Notes: generated by a model not told the origin, from the sequence alone. 64,000 nt of DNA from Frondihabitans sp. PhB188 (GCF_003752365.1 NZ_RJUO01000004.1:410355-474354); one strand, 5' to 3'. Shown: positions 1 through 9,368, counted from the stretch's first letter. Numbers and translations are program-made.

Positions 1-12
1 ATCGCCGCCACG

Positions 13-846
13 ATGCCGTGGGCTCTCGCCGTCGCCGTCTTGGGTGGAGGATTCGGGCTCCTGATCGGCTCCTTCCTCAACGTCGTCGTCTACCGGGTAC
101 CGAATGGCATGTCGGTGGTCTCGCCACCGAGCGCGTGCCCCGGCTGCCACTCCGAGATCAAGGCGTACGACAACGTGCCCGTGCTCTCGTGGCTTGCCCT
201 GCGCGGCAAGTGCCGTTCGTGCCACGAGCCGATCTCGGCCCGCTACCCGCTGGTCGAGGCCACGACGGGCGTGTTCTTCGTCGTCGTCGCCATCCGCTTC
301 CTCCCTCACGGCCTCCTCAGCGAGGCGCCGGCGAACTTCGGCGCGAGTCTTCTCGCTCTCGTCGCCTTCCTCTACCTCGCAGCCATCAGCGTCGCGCTAG
401 GTCTCATCGACCTCGACGTGCACCGCCTCCCGCGGGCCATCGTGCTTCCCGCCTACGCTGTCGGCGCGGTGCTGCTCGGTGCATCGTCCGCTCTCACCGG
501 CGATTGGACAGCGCTGCTCCGCGCAGCCATCGGCATGGGCTCCCTCGGGCTGTTCTACGCTCTCGCCTGGTTCTTCTACCCGGCCGGTATGGGCTTCGGC
601 GATGTAACACTCGCCGGAGTCCTCGGTCTCTTCCTCGGTTGGCTCGGATGGGGACCGCTCGCGGTCGGCGCATTCTCTGCCTTCCTCTTCGGTGGGGTCT
701 TCTCCATCGCGTTGATCGCCCTCAAGCGAATCGGGAGGAAGGGCGGGATCCCCTTCGGTCCCTGGATGCTCGTGGGTGCGTGGGTCGGCGTGTTCGTCGG
801 CCCGGCCGTCTGGCACGGCTACCTCTCCCTCCTCGGCGTGGCCTAG
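13..846 (+). CDS. pilD: Prepilin leader peptidase / N-methyltransferase (type IV pilus)
   Basis: A membrane aspartic protease of the A24 family that cleaves the leader of prepilins and usually methylates the new N-terminus. Residues 1-27 are a hydrophobic segment with the GSFLNVVVYR motif. Two CxxC pairs (C42/C45, C67/C70) form the zinc-binding cytoplasmic domain. The catalytic aspartates sit in LIDLDVHRLP (about 133-135) and GFGD (D197). The length of 277 aa fits the family. It is followed by pilM, pilN and pilO. The gene begins 12 bases into the window, so a longer start upstream cannot be excluded. Confidence 0.92.
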   Translation: MPWALAVAVLGGGFGLLIGSFLNVVVYRVPNGMSVVSPPSACPGCHSEIKAYDNVPVLSWLALRGKCRSCHEPISARYPLVEATTGVFFVVVAIRFLPHGLLSEAPANFGASLLALVAFLYLAAISVALGLIDLDVHRLPRAIVLPAYAVGAVLLGASSALTGDWTALLRAAIGMGSLGLFYALAWFFYPAGMGFGDVTLAGVLGLFLGWLGWGPLAVGAFSAFLFGGVFSIALIALKRIGRKGGIPFGPWMLVGAWVGVFVGPAVWHGYLSLLGVA

Positions 847-891
847 CGGCCCGGCGAGAACAGAACAGTTCCAGGAAGCGAGTTCGTTCCA

Positions 892-1941
892 ATGAGCAAG
901 AACATCGTGGGTGTCGACATCGGCACCAGCAGCCTCCGTGCTGTCGAGATCTCGGGCGCCGCTTCGGCGAAGCCGACTCTCGTCCGCTACGGCGAAGTGC
1001 CGTTGCCCGACGGGGCGGTGAGCCGAGGAGAAGTCCTCGAGCCGCAGACCGTCGCGCAGGCCCTCAAGACCCTCTGGTCGCAGTCCGGCTTCAAGAGCAA
1101 GCAGGTCGTGCTCGGCATGGGCAATCAGCGCGTGCTCGCCCGTGATCTCACGGTCGCCAAGGCGTCCAAGGCCCGTATCAAGGAGTCCCTGCCCTTCCAG
1201 GTGCAGGACATGCTCCCCGTGCCCGTCGCGGATGCCCTCCTCGACTTCTACCCGGTGTCCGAGGGCATCGGCGAGCACGGGCCGGTCATCAACGGCCTCC
1301 TCATCGCCGCTGTCAAAGACGCCGTGCTCGGCAACGTGCGCGCATCCAAGCTCGCCGGCCTGAACACCGTCGGCGTCGATTTGATCCCGTTCGCGGTGTC
1401 GCGTCTGCTCGTGACGGGAGCGGGGACTTCTGGGACCGTGGCCCTGGTGGAGATCGGCGCCACCACCACGTCGGTCGTGCTCCTCTCGAACGGCGTCCCT
1501 CAATTCGTGCGCATCATCCCGAGCGGCGGCGACGACGTCACCGGCGATCTGGCCTCGCGCCTTGAGATTCCGCGTGAGCTCGCCGAGGGCGCTAAGCGCA
1601 CGCTCGGCCTGACTCCAAGCACCGACACCAAAGAAGACAAGACGGCCTCGGCCGTCATCTTCGAGACGGTCAACGAGCTCCTCGGCAGCCTCCGCAACAC
1701 GATCAGCTATTACGCGAACACGCGCCCGACCGAGACGGTGAGCCACATCATCCTGACCGGCGGTGGCGCCCAGCTCATCGGTCTGAAGGATGCGCTCCAG
1801 GAGGTCACCCGCCTCGATGTCGTCAGCGCCGATCCCCTTCGTGGTTTCTCACCGTCGAAATCGTCCGCCGATCTGAAGGCCCGTGCCAACGTGTCGTCGT
1901 ACACGGTGGCGCTCGGTCTGGCCCTCGGGAGCGCAGCATGA
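892..1941 (+). CDS. pilM: Type IV pilus assembly protein PilM (actin-like ATPase)
   Basis: A cytoplasmic actin-fold protein that binds the N-terminus of PilN and links the pilus motor to the inner-membrane assembly complex. The N-terminus carries the phosphate-1 motif GVDIGTSSLRAVEIS. A second nucleotide-binding stretch, VALVEIGATTTSVVLL, lies near residue 185, and the adenosine motif ILTGGGAQLIG lies near residue 288. The length of 349 aa is typical. Its stop overlaps the pilN start (ATGA), so the two are translationally coupled. The family is clear; ATPase activity is inferred. Confidence 0.9.
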   Translation: MSKNIVGVDIGTSSLRAVEISGAASAKPTLVRYGEVPLPDGAVSRGEVLEPQTVAQALKTLWSQSGFKSKQVVLGMGNQRVLARDLTVAKASKARIKESLPFQVQDMLPVPVADALLDFYPVSEGIGEHGPVINGLLIAAVKDAVLGNVRASKLAGLNTVGVDLIPFAVSRLLVTGAGTSGTVALVEIGATTTSVVLLSNGVPQFVRIIPSGGDDVTGDLASRLEIPRELAEGAKRTLGLTPSTDTKEDKTASAVIFETVNELLGSLRNTISYYANTRPTETVSHIILTGGGAQLIGLKDALQEVTRLDVVSADPLRGFSPSKSSADLKARANVSSYTVALGLALGSAA

Positions 1942-2855
1942 AGTTCTACCTGACCAAGGCCCAGCAGCGCGCCGCGCAGGGCAGGGAGCCCGCATCGAAG
2001 TCCGCGAGAGCGGCCAAGTCCGCTCCTGCCGAGAAGGCCCCCAAGCAGGCGCCGGCGTCACCCGTCGTGTCGGCCGGTCCCATGATGGCTGGCGCTCAGG
2101 CGAGTGTCGCCGCCCCCGCGGCACCGTCCGGCCCAACCGCGCAGGCGCCGATGACGAGGGGCAACGCGGCCAAGCCCGCCTCGGTAGCTCCGCCGAAGCC
2201 CGCGAAGGTCCCGAAGAACGCAGTCGCCATCGGCGGAGTCCCCCACGTCGACCTGCTGCCCCTCGAGGTGCGGGCCGAACGTCGTGCAAGGCAGAACGTC
2301 CGTCGTGCGTGGCTCGGCGTCGTCGGGGTCGCTGTGATCGCCGTGATTGCCACCGGAGGCGCCACTCTCGTCTCCATGCACGCGCAGGAGGACCTCGCCA
2401 CGAGCCAGGGCGAGACCTCGTCGCTCTCGGCGGAGCAAGCCAAGTACGCCAAGGTCAAGGTCGTCGAAAATCAGACGACCCTCATCGACGCCGCCCGCCA
2501 GGTCGGCGGTGGCACGGACATCGACTGGAACGCCTACCTCCAGAAGCTCCAAGCCACACTCCCCGCCGACACGACGATCAAGAGCGTGAGCGTGGACTCT
2601 GCGTCCGCCACCACGGCCTACACGCAGTCGAGCGCGGCGCTGCAGGGTGTCCGCATCGGCACCGTCACTGTCACCGTCGAGAGCCCGACCCTCCCGTCGG
2701 TGCCGAAGCTGCTCAACGGCCTCGTCACCCTCCCGGGCTACGTGGACGCGACGCCGGGAACGGTCAACGCCTCCGACGGCGTCTACACGGCCAACATCGT
2801 GATGCACATCAACCAGGACGCCTACTCGGGTCTGTACACCAAGAAGGGCAAGTGA
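1938..2855 (+). CDS. pilN: PilN-like type IV pilus inner-membrane assembly protein
   Basis: A bitopic protein of 305 aa. A long Ala/Pro/Lys-rich N-terminal region of about 95 residues comes first. A PilN-type segment follows (HVDLLPLEVRAERRARQNVRR), then one membrane helix (about 118-138) and an extracytoplasmic domain opening with a likely coiled coil. The motif N..NLLP near the N-terminus of classical PilN, which contacts PilM, appears here as VDLLP. The ATG overlaps the pilM stop. The assignment rests on position and architecture; sequence conservation in this family is low. Confidence 0.78.
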   Translation: MKFYLTKAQQRAAQGREPASKSARAAKSAPAEKAPKQAPASPVVSAGPMMAGAQASVAAPAAPSGPTAQAPMTRGNAAKPASVAPPKPAKVPKNAVAIGGVPHVDLLPLEVRAERRARQNVRRAWLGVVGVAVIAVIATGGATLVSMHAQEDLATSQGETSSLSAEQAKYAKVKVVENQTTLIDAARQVGGGTDIDWNAYLQKLQATLPADTTIKSVSVDSASATTAYTQSSAALQGVRIGTVTVTVESPTLPSVPKLLNGLVTLPGYVDATPGTVNASDGVYTANIVMHINQDAYSGLYTKKGK

Positions 2856-2856
2856 C

Positions 2857-3588
2857 ATGGACCGCAATCGCCTCCTGACGATCGGCGCCGTCTTCGCCGC
2901 TGTCGTCGTCATCGCACTCGGATTCATTGCCGGCGTCCGCCCCCAGCTCTCAGCCGCTGCCGACGCCAAAGCGCAGAACTCGGCGGTCGTCGCGCAGAAC
3001 CAGGGCCTCCGCGCCGGGATCACGACCCTTGAGTCGAAGTTCTCGAAGATGAAGAGCCTGACCACGCAGCTCGCGGATCTGCAGCAGTCCGTGCCGGCCG
3101 ATGCGGCCGCGCCCGAGTTCATCGACGAGATGAACGCGCTCGCCGACCAGGCCAACGTCGGCATCTCGAGCTTTGCCATGAGCGATGCGCAGGCCTACAC
3201 CGCGCCGGTGGCGACGAGCACCTCGTCGACCGCCACGACGACTCCGGGAACCGCTCCCGTGGCGCCGGCCGCTGTCACGAACTCGTCCATCACCGCGTCG
3301 AACTTCTCAGTGATTCCGTTCACCATCACGGTGTCTGGCACGTACGGCGAGGCTCTCGACTTCCTATCGGCCGTTCACTCCGGTGATCGCCTGTTCTTGG
3401 TGACGGCCTTCTCGGGCGGAAGCGACTCCTCTGCTGACGGAACGACCGGGAGCTGGACGCTCACCGGCTCCATCTACGCCCTGACCGATGCGCAGTCGGC
3501 CCAGAAGCAGCAGCAGACCACCACCAACTCCTCCACCGCGTCCAGCGCGACCGACGGCTCGTCGACCGACACCGCGGCCGGCAAGTAG
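2857..3588 (+). CDS. pilO: PilO-like type IV pilus assembly protein
   Basis: A bitopic protein of 243 aa starting one base after pilN. It has a short cytoplasmic tail, one transmembrane helix (about residues 6-25), a predicted coiled coil (about 30-80), and an extracytoplasmic fold with the sequence SGTYGEALDFLSAVHSGDRLFLV, typical of PilO C-terminal domains. The last 35 residues are Gln/Ser/Thr-rich and probably disordered. PilN and PilO normally dimerise around the pilus machine. A stem-loop follows the gene, suggesting the pil operon ends here. Confidence 0.8.
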   Translation: MDRNRLLTIGAVFAAVVVIALGFIAGVRPQLSAAADAKAQNSAVVAQNQGLRAGITTLESKFSKMKSLTTQLADLQQSVPADAAAPEFIDEMNALADQANVGISSFAMSDAQAYTAPVATSTSSTATTTPGTAPVAPAAVTNSSITASNFSVIPFTITVSGTYGEALDFLSAVHSGDRLFLVTAFSGGSDSSADGTTGSWTLTGSIYALTDAQSAQKQQQTTTNSSTASSATDGSSTDTAAGK

Positions 3589-3596
3589 GGGAGCAC

Positions 3597-3644
3597 AAGC
3601 CGCCACGGGTCGGTCGAAGGTCCCGATCGACCGACTCGTGGCTT
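3597..3644 (+). terminator. Stem-loop after the pil operon
   Basis: An inverted repeat starting 9 bases after the pilO stop. The left arm ends GGTCGGTCG and the right arm begins CGACCGAC, with outer arms AAGCC/GGCTT and a 3-nt bulge. No T-run follows, as is common for actinobacterial terminators. Confidence 0.55.
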
Positions 3645-3706
3645 CCATCCGCCGATCAGCGTCGCCGCTGAGAGGCAGTCGACCTGCCGGGATGGCAGGA
3701 GTGGAT

Positions 3707-3740
3707 GTGCCGACGAGCGCCAACCAGCGCTCGCCGGCAC
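3707..3740 (+). terminator. Second stem-loop before the small membrane protein gene
   Basis: GTGCCG-A-CGAGCGC pairs with GCGCTCG-C-CGGCAC around a 6-nt loop, followed by TTCTCGTT. It could terminate read-through from the pil operon. Its 3' side abuts the -10 box of the next gene. Confidence 0.5.
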
Positions 3741-3747
3741 TTCTCGT

Positions 3748-3753
3748 TAAGGT
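3748..3753 (+). promoter_or_regulatory. -10 box of a likely leaderless transcript
   Basis: TAAGGT ends 6 nt before the ATG at 3760. Transcription would start at or next to the start codon. No clear -35 is seen. Confidence 0.5.
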
Positions 3754-3759
3754 GGGGCA

Positions 3760-4200
3760 ATGTCGCACGGCCTCCTCACGTTCATGGCGACCGTCACGCA
3801 CCTCGCTCTGTCGGTGCTGACGGCGGGAGTCCTCTTCTACGTCACCGGCTCCGATCCGATCGGCGAGTCCGACGCGAGCTTCCTGCTGGGCCCGGCCATG
3901 GTCCTGGCGTCGATGGCGTGCGTCTTCTTCGCTCTCGCGCGGCGCTTCGGGGTCGAGGCCCGCGACGGAGAATCCCCAGGGCGCAGGAACTCCCCGCCCG
4001 CACTGGCCGCCGCAGTCGCCAGCTACCTCGCGATGCTCCTCGTCGGCGGAGGGCTCTACGCTCTCGGCCGCCACGACGCTCTCTGGCTGGTCCTCTTCGC
4101 CGGGCGCTACGTCGCGAGCGGCTTCGTGCTGCTCACCTCCCTGTGGGCAGGTGCCGTGGTCGCCGCAACTCTGCTCCTGGCCCGCACCGGAGACGCGTGA
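3760..4200 (+). CDS. Small multi-pass membrane protein of unknown function
   Basis: 146 aa with about four hydrophobic segments (near residues 8-28, 40-62, 80-102 and 115-140), separated by a basic/polar loop containing RDGESPGRRNSPP. I do not recognise a family. It sits between the pil operon and the str operon and appears to have its own promoter (-10 box 6 nt upstream of ATG). One exact copy of the GCAGGAACTC word lies within it at 3983-3992, using an AGG arginine codon that is unusual for this genome. Confidence 0.7.
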   Translation: MSHGLLTFMATVTHLALSVLTAGVLFYVTGSDPIGESDASFLLGPAMVLASMACVFFALARRFGVEARDGESPGRRNSPPALAAAVASYLAMLLVGGGLYALGRHDALWLVLFAGRYVASGFVLLTSLWAGAVVAATLLLARTGDA

Positions 4201-4246
4201 CCCGGGAGTCCGGAGCGGCGTTCGCTCCCGGCACAGGCGAGCGCGT

Positions 4247-4275
4247 TTGATCTTGCCCTAGCATCCGGCTATTCT
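4247..4275 (+). promoter_or_regulatory. Promoter of the str operon
   Basis: A -35 box TTGATC (4247-4252) and a -10 box TATTCT (4270-4275) are separated by exactly 17 bp. Transcription would start near 4282, giving a leader of about 230 nt before rpsL. Confidence 0.72.
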
Positions 4276-4511
4276 TGCTCGGGTGTGCGCTTAGCGGCGC
4301 GCCCGATTTTCGGTCGAAGTTCGAAGACCGAAACAACCGTCTCTTCGGGGTGACGAACTTCTCGTTCCCCGCGCAGGCCGCGGACACTCTCCGCGGGATG
4401 ACGCCTGACCACAACCTCCAGCAAGTCGAGTGTTGCTGTCGTGCTCCAGAGATGAGGAAGCCGTCCGACCGGGGCGGCCAGAACCGAGAAGTACGAATCC
4501 AAGGAGAACCA
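4276..4511 (+). promoter_or_regulatory. Structured 5' leader of rpsL-rpsG
   Basis: A non-coding leader with two clear hairpins. TTTCGGTC (4308-4315) pairs with GACCGAAA (4326-4333). CCGCGGA (4378-4384) pairs with TCCGCGG (4390-4396) around a 5-nt loop. AAGGAGAA just before the GTG at 4512 is the ribosome-binding site. The leader may host feedback control of the operon, but no known S7-type target was recognised. Confidence 0.5.
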
Positions 4512-4886
4512 GTGCCAACTATTCAGCAGCTGGTCCGCAAGGGTCGCACGCCGAAGGTCGTCAAGACCAAGGCTCCCGCCCTGAAGGCCAACCCCCAGCA
4601 GCGTGGCGTGTGCACCCGTGTGTACACCACCACCCCCAAGAAGCCGAACTCTGCCCTGCGCAAGGTCGCTCGCGTCAAGCTGAGCAACGGCACCGAGGTC
4701 ACCGCGTACATTCCCGGCGAAGGTCACAACCTTCAGGAGCACTCGATGGTCCTCGTCCGCGGCGGTCGTGTGAAAGACCTCCCCGGTGTCCGCTACAAGA
4801 TCGTTCGCGGCGCTCTCGACACCCAGGCTGTCAAGAACCGCAAGCAGGCTCGCAGCCGCTACGGCGCGAAGATGGAGAAGAAGTAA
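4512..4886 (+). CDS. rpsL: 30S ribosomal protein S12
   Basis: A decoding-centre protein of the small subunit, 124 aa. The GTG at 4512 is chosen because it follows AAGGAGAA and gives the standard N-terminus [10 protein letters not shown]; the reading frame stays open further upstream but without support. Lysines at the streptomycin-resistance positions are wild type (TPKKPNS and GRVKDLPG). It overlaps rpsG by one base (TAATG), so the two are coupled. It is first in the str operon. Confidence 0.98.
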   Translation: MPTIQQLVRKGRTPKVVKTKAPALKANPQQRGVCTRVYTTTPKKPNSALRKVARVKLSNGTEVTAYIPGEGHNLQEHSMVLVRGGRVKDLPGVRYKIVRGALDTQAVKNRKQARSRYGAKMEKK

Positions 4887-5356
4887 TGCCTCGCAAGGGT
4901 CCCGCTCCTAAGCGTCCCGTCGTCGCAGACCCCGTCTACGGCGCCCCGATCGTCAGCCAGCTCGTCAACAAGATCCTCCTCGACGGCAAGAAGGGTCTCG
5001 CCGAGCGCATCGTCTACGGCGCCCTCGCCGGTGTCTCGGCCAAGAACGGCCAGGACGCCGTCGTCACGCTGAAGAAGGCTCTCGACAACGTCCGTCCGAC
5101 CCTCGAGGTCCGATCGCGTCGCGTCGGCGGTTCGACCTACCAGGTCCCCGTCGAGGTCAAGCCTCACCGTGCGAACACCCTGGCTCTCCGCTGGCTCACC
5201 AGCTACGCCAAGGCTCGTCGCGAGAAGACGATGACCGAGCGTCTCATGAACGAGATCCTCGACGCGTCGAACGGTCTCGGCGCCGCTGTCAAGCGTCGTG
5301 AAGACACGCACAAGATGGCCGAGTCGAACAAGGCCTTCGCGCACTACCGCTGGTAA
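4886..5356 (+). CDS. rpsG: 30S ribosomal protein S7
   Basis: A primary 16S rRNA binder that organises the head of the 30S subunit, 156 aa, full length. Characteristic stretches are [10 protein letters not shown] at the N-terminus, [16 protein letters not shown] in the middle and AFAHYRW at the end. The ATG at 4886 shares its A with the rpsL stop. In other bacteria S7 is the autoregulator of the str operon. Confidence 0.98.
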   Translation: MPRKGPAPKRPVVADPVYGAPIVSQLVNKILLDGKKGLAERIVYGALAGVSAKNGQDAVVTLKKALDNVRPTLEVRSRRVGGSTYQVPVEVKPHRANTLALRWLTSYAKARREKTMTERLMNEILDASNGLGAAVKRREDTHKMAESNKAFAHYRW

Positions 5357-5379
5357 GCACCACCGCCCGCAAGGGCACC

Positions 5380-5409
5380 GCCGGGCGGCTGCAACCGCTG
5401 CCGCCCGGC
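5380..5409 (+). terminator. Perfect 10-bp hairpin between rpsG and fusA
   Basis: GCCGGGCGGC (5380-5389) and GCCGCCCGGC (5400-5409) are perfect inverted repeats around a 10-nt loop. No T-run follows. It could reduce read-through into fusA or protect the 3' end of the upstream mRNA. Confidence 0.5.
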
Positions 5410-5446
5410 GACAACACTCTCTCTAACCCCCCAATCGGAGGAACCC

Positions 5447-7561
5447 GTGGCACAGGACGTGCTCACCGACCTGAACAAGGTCCGCAACATCGGCATCATG
5501 GCGCACATCGATGCCGGCAAGACGACGACCACCGAGCGCATCCTGTTCTACACGGGCATCACCCACAAGATCGGTGAGGTCCACGACGGTGCGGCCACGA
5601 TGGACTGGATGGCCCAGGAGCAGGAGCGTGGCATCACGATCACGTCCGCTGCGACCACCTGCTTCTGGAACAAGAACCAGATCAACATCATCGACACCCC
5701 CGGTCACGTCGACTTCACGGTCGAGGTGGAGCGCTCGCTCCGCGTGCTCGACGGTGCCGTCGCCGTCTTCGACGGCAAGGAGGGCGTCGAGCCCCAGTCC
5801 GAGACCGTCTGGCGTCAGGCCGACAAGTACGACGTCCCGCGCATCTGCTTCGTCAACAAGATGGACAAACTGGGCGCCGACTTCTACTTCACGGTCGACA
5901 CCATCATCAACCGCCTCGGCGCCAAGCCGCTGGTCATGCAGCTCCCGATCGGTGCGGAGTCCTCGTTCGAGGGCGTCGTCGACCTGGTCGAGATGCGCGC
6001 GCTGACCTGGCGCGGCGACGCAAAGGGCGACGTCGAGATGGGCGCCAAGTACGAGATCGAGGAGATCCCGGCCGACCTCAAGGAGAAGGCCGACGAGTAC
6101 CGCGCCAAGCTCCTCGAGGTCGTCGCCGAGACCGACGACGCGCTTCTCGAGAAGTTCTTCGCCGGCGAAGAGCTGACGGTCGCCGAGATCAAGGGCGCCG
6201 TCCGCAAGCTGACGGTCAACTCCGAGATCTACCCGGTGTTCTGCGGCTCCGCGTTCAAGAACCGCGGCGTGCAGCCGATGCTCGACGCAGTCATCGACTA
6301 CCTGCCCTCGCCGCTCGACGTGCCTCCCATGGAGGGCCACGACGTCCGCGACGCCGAGAAGATCATCATCCGCAAGCCCGAGTCGACCGAGCCGTTCTCG
6401 GCTCTCGCCTTCAAGGTCGCGGTGCACCCGTTTTTCGGTCGCCTCACCTACGTCCGCGTCTACTCGGGTCACATCGAGTCCGGCGCGCAGGTCATCAACT
6501 CGACCAAAGACAAGAAGGAGCGCATCGGCAAGATCTTCCAGATGCACTCCAACAAGGAGAACCCCGTCGACGGCGTCACCGCCGGCCACATCTACGCGGT
6601 GATCGGTCTCAAGTTCACGACCACGGGTGACACCCTGTGCGACCCGAACGAGCAGATCGTCCTCGAGTCGATGACCTTCCCGGAGCCCGTCATCGAGGTC
6701 GCCATCGAGCCGAAGACGAAGCAAGACCAGGAGAAGCTCTCCATCGCGATCCAGAAGCTCGCCGAGGAAGACCCGACGTTCCGCGTCGAGCTCAACGCCG
6801 AGACGGGCCAGACGGTCATCAAGGGCATGGGCGAGCTTCACCTCGACATCCTCGTCGACCGCATGAAGCGCGAGTTCAACGTCGAAGCGAACGTGGGCAA
6901 GCCCCAGGTCGCCTACCGCGAGACGCTCAAGAAGGGCATCGAGCGCTACGACTACACCCACAAGAAGCAGACGGGTGGTTCGGGCCAGTTCGCGAAGGTC
7001 CAGATCGCTCTCGAGCCCTTCGAGGTCACTGCCGAGTCGACGTACGAGTTCGTCAACAAGGTCACCGGCGGCCGCGTCCCGCGCGAGTACATCCCGTCGG
7101 TCGACGCCGGTATCCAGGACGCCATGCAGGTCGGCGTTCTCGCCGGGTACCCGACCGTGGGTGTCCGTGCACTGCTTCTCGACGGTGCGGCGCACGACGT
7201 CGACTCGTCCGAGATGGCGTTCAAGATCGCAGGATCGATCGCCTACAAGGAGGCTGCCCGCAAGGCCACCCCCGTGCTTCTCGAGCCGATCATGGCCGTC
7301 GAGGTGCGTACGCCCGAGGAGTACATGGGCGACGTCATCGGCGACCTGAACTCCCGTCGTGGCCAGATCGCCTCGATGGAGGACGCCAGCGGCGTGAAGG
7401 TCGTCCGGGCCAGCGTTCCGCTGTCCGAGATGTTCGGCTACGTCGGCGACCTGCGGTCGAAGACCTCGGGTCGCGCCGTCTACTCGATGACGTTCGAGTC
7501 GTACGCGGAGGTCCCCAAGGCTGTTGCCGAGGAGATCATCGCGAAGAACAAGGGCGAGTAG
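5447..7561 (+). CDS. fusA: Translation elongation factor G
   Basis: A GTPase that drives translocation of tRNA and mRNA on the ribosome, 704 aa. The G motifs are AHIDAGKTT (G1), DTPGHVDF (G3) and NKMDKLGAD (G4). Domains II-V follow, with the domain IV sequence [11 protein letters not shown]. The start is GTG, preceded by ATCGGAGGAA. It lies 90 nt after rpsG across a strong hairpin, so its dosage may be partly uncoupled from the ribosomal proteins. Confidence 0.98.
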   Translation: MAQDVLTDLNKVRNIGIMAHIDAGKTTTTERILFYTGITHKIGEVHDGAATMDWMAQEQERGITITSAATTCFWNKNQINIIDTPGHVDFTVEVERSLRVLDGAVAVFDGKEGVEPQSETVWRQADKYDVPRICFVNKMDKLGADFYFTVDTIINRLGAKPLVMQLPIGAESSFEGVVDLVEMRALTWRGDAKGDVEMGAKYEIEEIPADLKEKADEYRAKLLEVVAETDDALLEKFFAGEELTVAEIKGAVRKLTVNSEIYPVFCGSAFKNRGVQPMLDAVIDYLPSPLDVPPMEGHDVRDAEKIIIRKPESTEPFSALAFKVAVHPFFGRLTYVRVYSGHIESGAQVINSTKDKKERIGKIFQMHSNKENPVDGVTAGHIYAVIGLKFTTTGDTLCDPNEQIVLESMTFPEPVIEVAIEPKTKQDQEKLSIAIQKLAEEDPTFRVELNAETGQTVIKGMGELHLDILVDRMKREFNVEANVGKPQVAYRETLKKGIERYDYTHKKQTGGSGQFAKVQIALEPFEVTAESTYEFVNKVTGGRVPREYIPSVDAGIQDAMQVGVLAGYPTVGVRALLLDGAAHDVDSSEMAFKIAGSIAYKEAARKATPVLLEPIMAVEVRTPEEYMGDVIGDLNSRRGQIASMEDASGVKVVRASVPLSEMFGYVGDLRSKTSGRAVYSMTFESYAEVPKAVAEEIIAKNKGE

Positions 7562-7745
7562 CCCACCCCCGGGTCGGTCGGCCTGCAGAGAGTGGCTTCC
7601 ACAGCACTTATCCACACGTCGACCGGCTCGAAATGCGTGGTCGAGCCTCGACCGCGTAGCATGTGAACACACCAAATCGCAGATGTTCCGACTGGCCGCA
7701 CGGCTGGGCGGAGAGACTGCACCCGAGTCCTGAGGAGGACCCACA

Positions 7746-8936
7746 GTGGCGAAGGCCAAGTTCGAGCGGACCAAGCCGCACGTAAACATCGGAACCATCG
7801 GTCACGTTGACCACGGCAAGACGACGCTTACCGCGGCGATCACCAAGGTTCTGCACGACAAGTACCCCGACCTCAACACGGCGTCCGCGTTCGACCAGAT
7901 CGACAACGCGCCCGAAGAGAAGGCTCGTGGTATCACGATCAACATCTCGCACGTCGAGTACCAGACGGAGAAGCGTCACTACGCTCACGTCGACGCTCCC
8001 GGCCACGCCGACTACGTGAAGAACATGATCACCGGTGCGGCTCAGATGGACGGCGCGATCCTCGTGGTCGCCGCCACCGACGGCCCCATGCCCCAGACGC
8101 GTGAGCACGTGCTGCTCGCTCGCCAGGTCGGCGTGCCCTACATCGTCGTGGCGCTCAACAAGTCCGACATGGTCGACGACGAAGAGATCCTGGAGCTCGT
8201 CGAGCTCGAGGTCCGCGAGCTGCTCTCGAGCCAGGACTTCGACGGCGACAACGCTCCCGTCGTTCAGGTCTCGGCTCTTCAGGCGCTCGAGGGCGACGAG
8301 AAGTGGGCCAAGACGGTTGCCGACCTCATGGAGGCCGTGGACGAGAACGTCCCCGACCCGATCCGTGCGCTCGACCAGCCCTTCCTCATGCCGATCGAGG
8401 ACGTCTTCACGATCACCGGTCGTGGCACCGTCGTCACCGGCCGTGTCGAGCGTGGCCAGCTGAACGTCAACGAGGAGGTCGAGATCGTCGGCATCCGCCC
8501 GACCGTCAAGACCACCGTCACCGGCATCGAGATGTTCCGCAAGCTGCTCGACCAGGCTGTGGCCGGCGACAACACCGGTCTTCTTCTTCGTGGCACCAAG
8601 CGCGAAGACGTCGAGCGCGGCCAGGTCATCGTCAAGCCGGGTTCGGTCACGCCGCACACGGGCTTCGACGCCAACGTCTACATCCTCTCCAAGGATGAGG
8701 GTGGCCGTCACAACCCGTTCTACGCGAACTACCGTCCGCAGTTCTACTTCCGCACCACGGACGTCACCGGCGTCATCACGCTGCCCGAGGGCACCGAGAT
8801 GGTCATGCCTGGTGACACCACCGAGATCAGCGTCGAGCTGATCCAGCCGATCGCCATGGAGGAGGGCCTCCGCTTCGCTATCCGCGAGGGTGGCCGCACC
8901 GTCGGCGCCGGCACCGTCACGAAGATCAACAAGTAA
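7746..8936 (+). CDS. tuf: Translation elongation factor Tu
   Basis: A GTPase that delivers aminoacyl-tRNA to the ribosome, 396 aa. Motifs are GHVDHGKTT (G1), DAPGHADYV (G3) and NKSDMVDD (G4). The start is GTG with GAGGAGG upstream. The 184-nt gap after fusA holds a weak -10-like TAGCAT (7657-7662) and suggests tuf also has its own promoter. A textbook terminator follows. Confidence 0.98.
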   Translation: MAKAKFERTKPHVNIGTIGHVDHGKTTLTAAITKVLHDKYPDLNTASAFDQIDNAPEEKARGITINISHVEYQTEKRHYAHVDAPGHADYVKNMITGAAQMDGAILVVAATDGPMPQTREHVLLARQVGVPYIVVALNKSDMVDDEEILELVELEVRELLSSQDFDGDNAPVVQVSALQALEGDEKWAKTVADLMEAVDENVPDPIRALDQPFLMPIEDVFTITGRGTVVTGRVERGQLNVNEEVEIVGIRPTVKTTVTGIEMFRKLLDQAVAGDNTGLLLRGTKREDVERGQVIVKPGSVTPHTGFDANVYILSKDEGGRHNPFYANYRPQFYFRTTDVTGVITLPEGTEMVMPGDTTEISVELIQPIAMEEGLRFAIREGGRTVGAGTVTKINK

Positions 8937-8974
8937 GACGATCTCCTGACGCGGTGATCAGCACTGCAGGGAGA

Positions 8975-9007
8975 GCGGGTCGGACCTTCGGGTCCGGCCC
9001 GCTTTTT
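8975..9007 (+). terminator. Rho-independent terminator after tuf
   Basis: GCGGGTCGGACC (8975-8986) pairs with GGTCCGGCCCGC (8991-9002) around a TTCG tetraloop, with one G-U pair, and is followed by five T residues. It ends the str operon. Confidence 0.92.
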
Positions 9008-9095
9008 CGTGCCCGCGTCATTGAATTGCCAGGCGGGCGCGGGCACTATGGGCGCACGAACCGGATCGGCCGGTTCCCCGCGAGAGGATCAGAAG

Positions 9096-9356
9096 ATGGC
9101 TGGGTTCGACAACATCGCCAAGAAGGCTCAGGGGCTCTTCGAAGACGGCAAGGAGAAGGCCGCCGCCGCGTTCGAGGACGGCAAGGAGAAGTTCGACGAG
9201 GTCCGCACCAGCGAGAAGGCCGAGCAGGTGAGCGACAACATCCTCGGCGGCCTTGCCAACGCTGCCAACAAGGTGACCGGCGGCAAGTACGCCGACAAGA
9301 TCGAGAACGCCCGCGACGCCGCAGACAAGAAGATCGGCCCCGACTCCGTCGAGTAG
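9096..9356 (+). CDS. Small MT0933/Rv0909-like putative antitoxin protein
   Basis: An 86-aa, highly charged, probably helical protein. The ATG at 9096 is preferred over upstream codons because GAGAGG lies just before it. Two near-identical repeats, LFEDGKEKAAAAFEDGKEKF, are followed by TGGKYADKIENARDAADKKIG. That C-terminal pattern (KYADKI..A...ADKKIG) resembles the actinobacterial MT0933-type antitoxin family (Rv0909). No cognate toxin gene of the Rv0910 type is adjacent, so an antitoxin role is uncertain. A GC-rich hairpin follows. Confidence 0.7.
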   Translation: MAGFDNIAKKAQGLFEDGKEKAAAAFEDGKEKFDEVRTSEKAEQVSDNILGGLANAANKVTGGKYADKIENARDAADKKIGPDSVE

Positions 9357-9368
9357 GGCTCGCACCGA

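Noticed and set aside
5423-7798. Minus-strand open frame of 791 codons opposite fusA
   Set aside because: It is antisense to fusA, whose motifs are complete. No start or ribosome-binding site evidence supports the antisense frame.
9009-9095. Upstream start extending the MT0933-like protein by 29 residues
   Set aside because: The extension covers the promoter region after the tuf terminator, and the ribosome-binding site is only before 9096.
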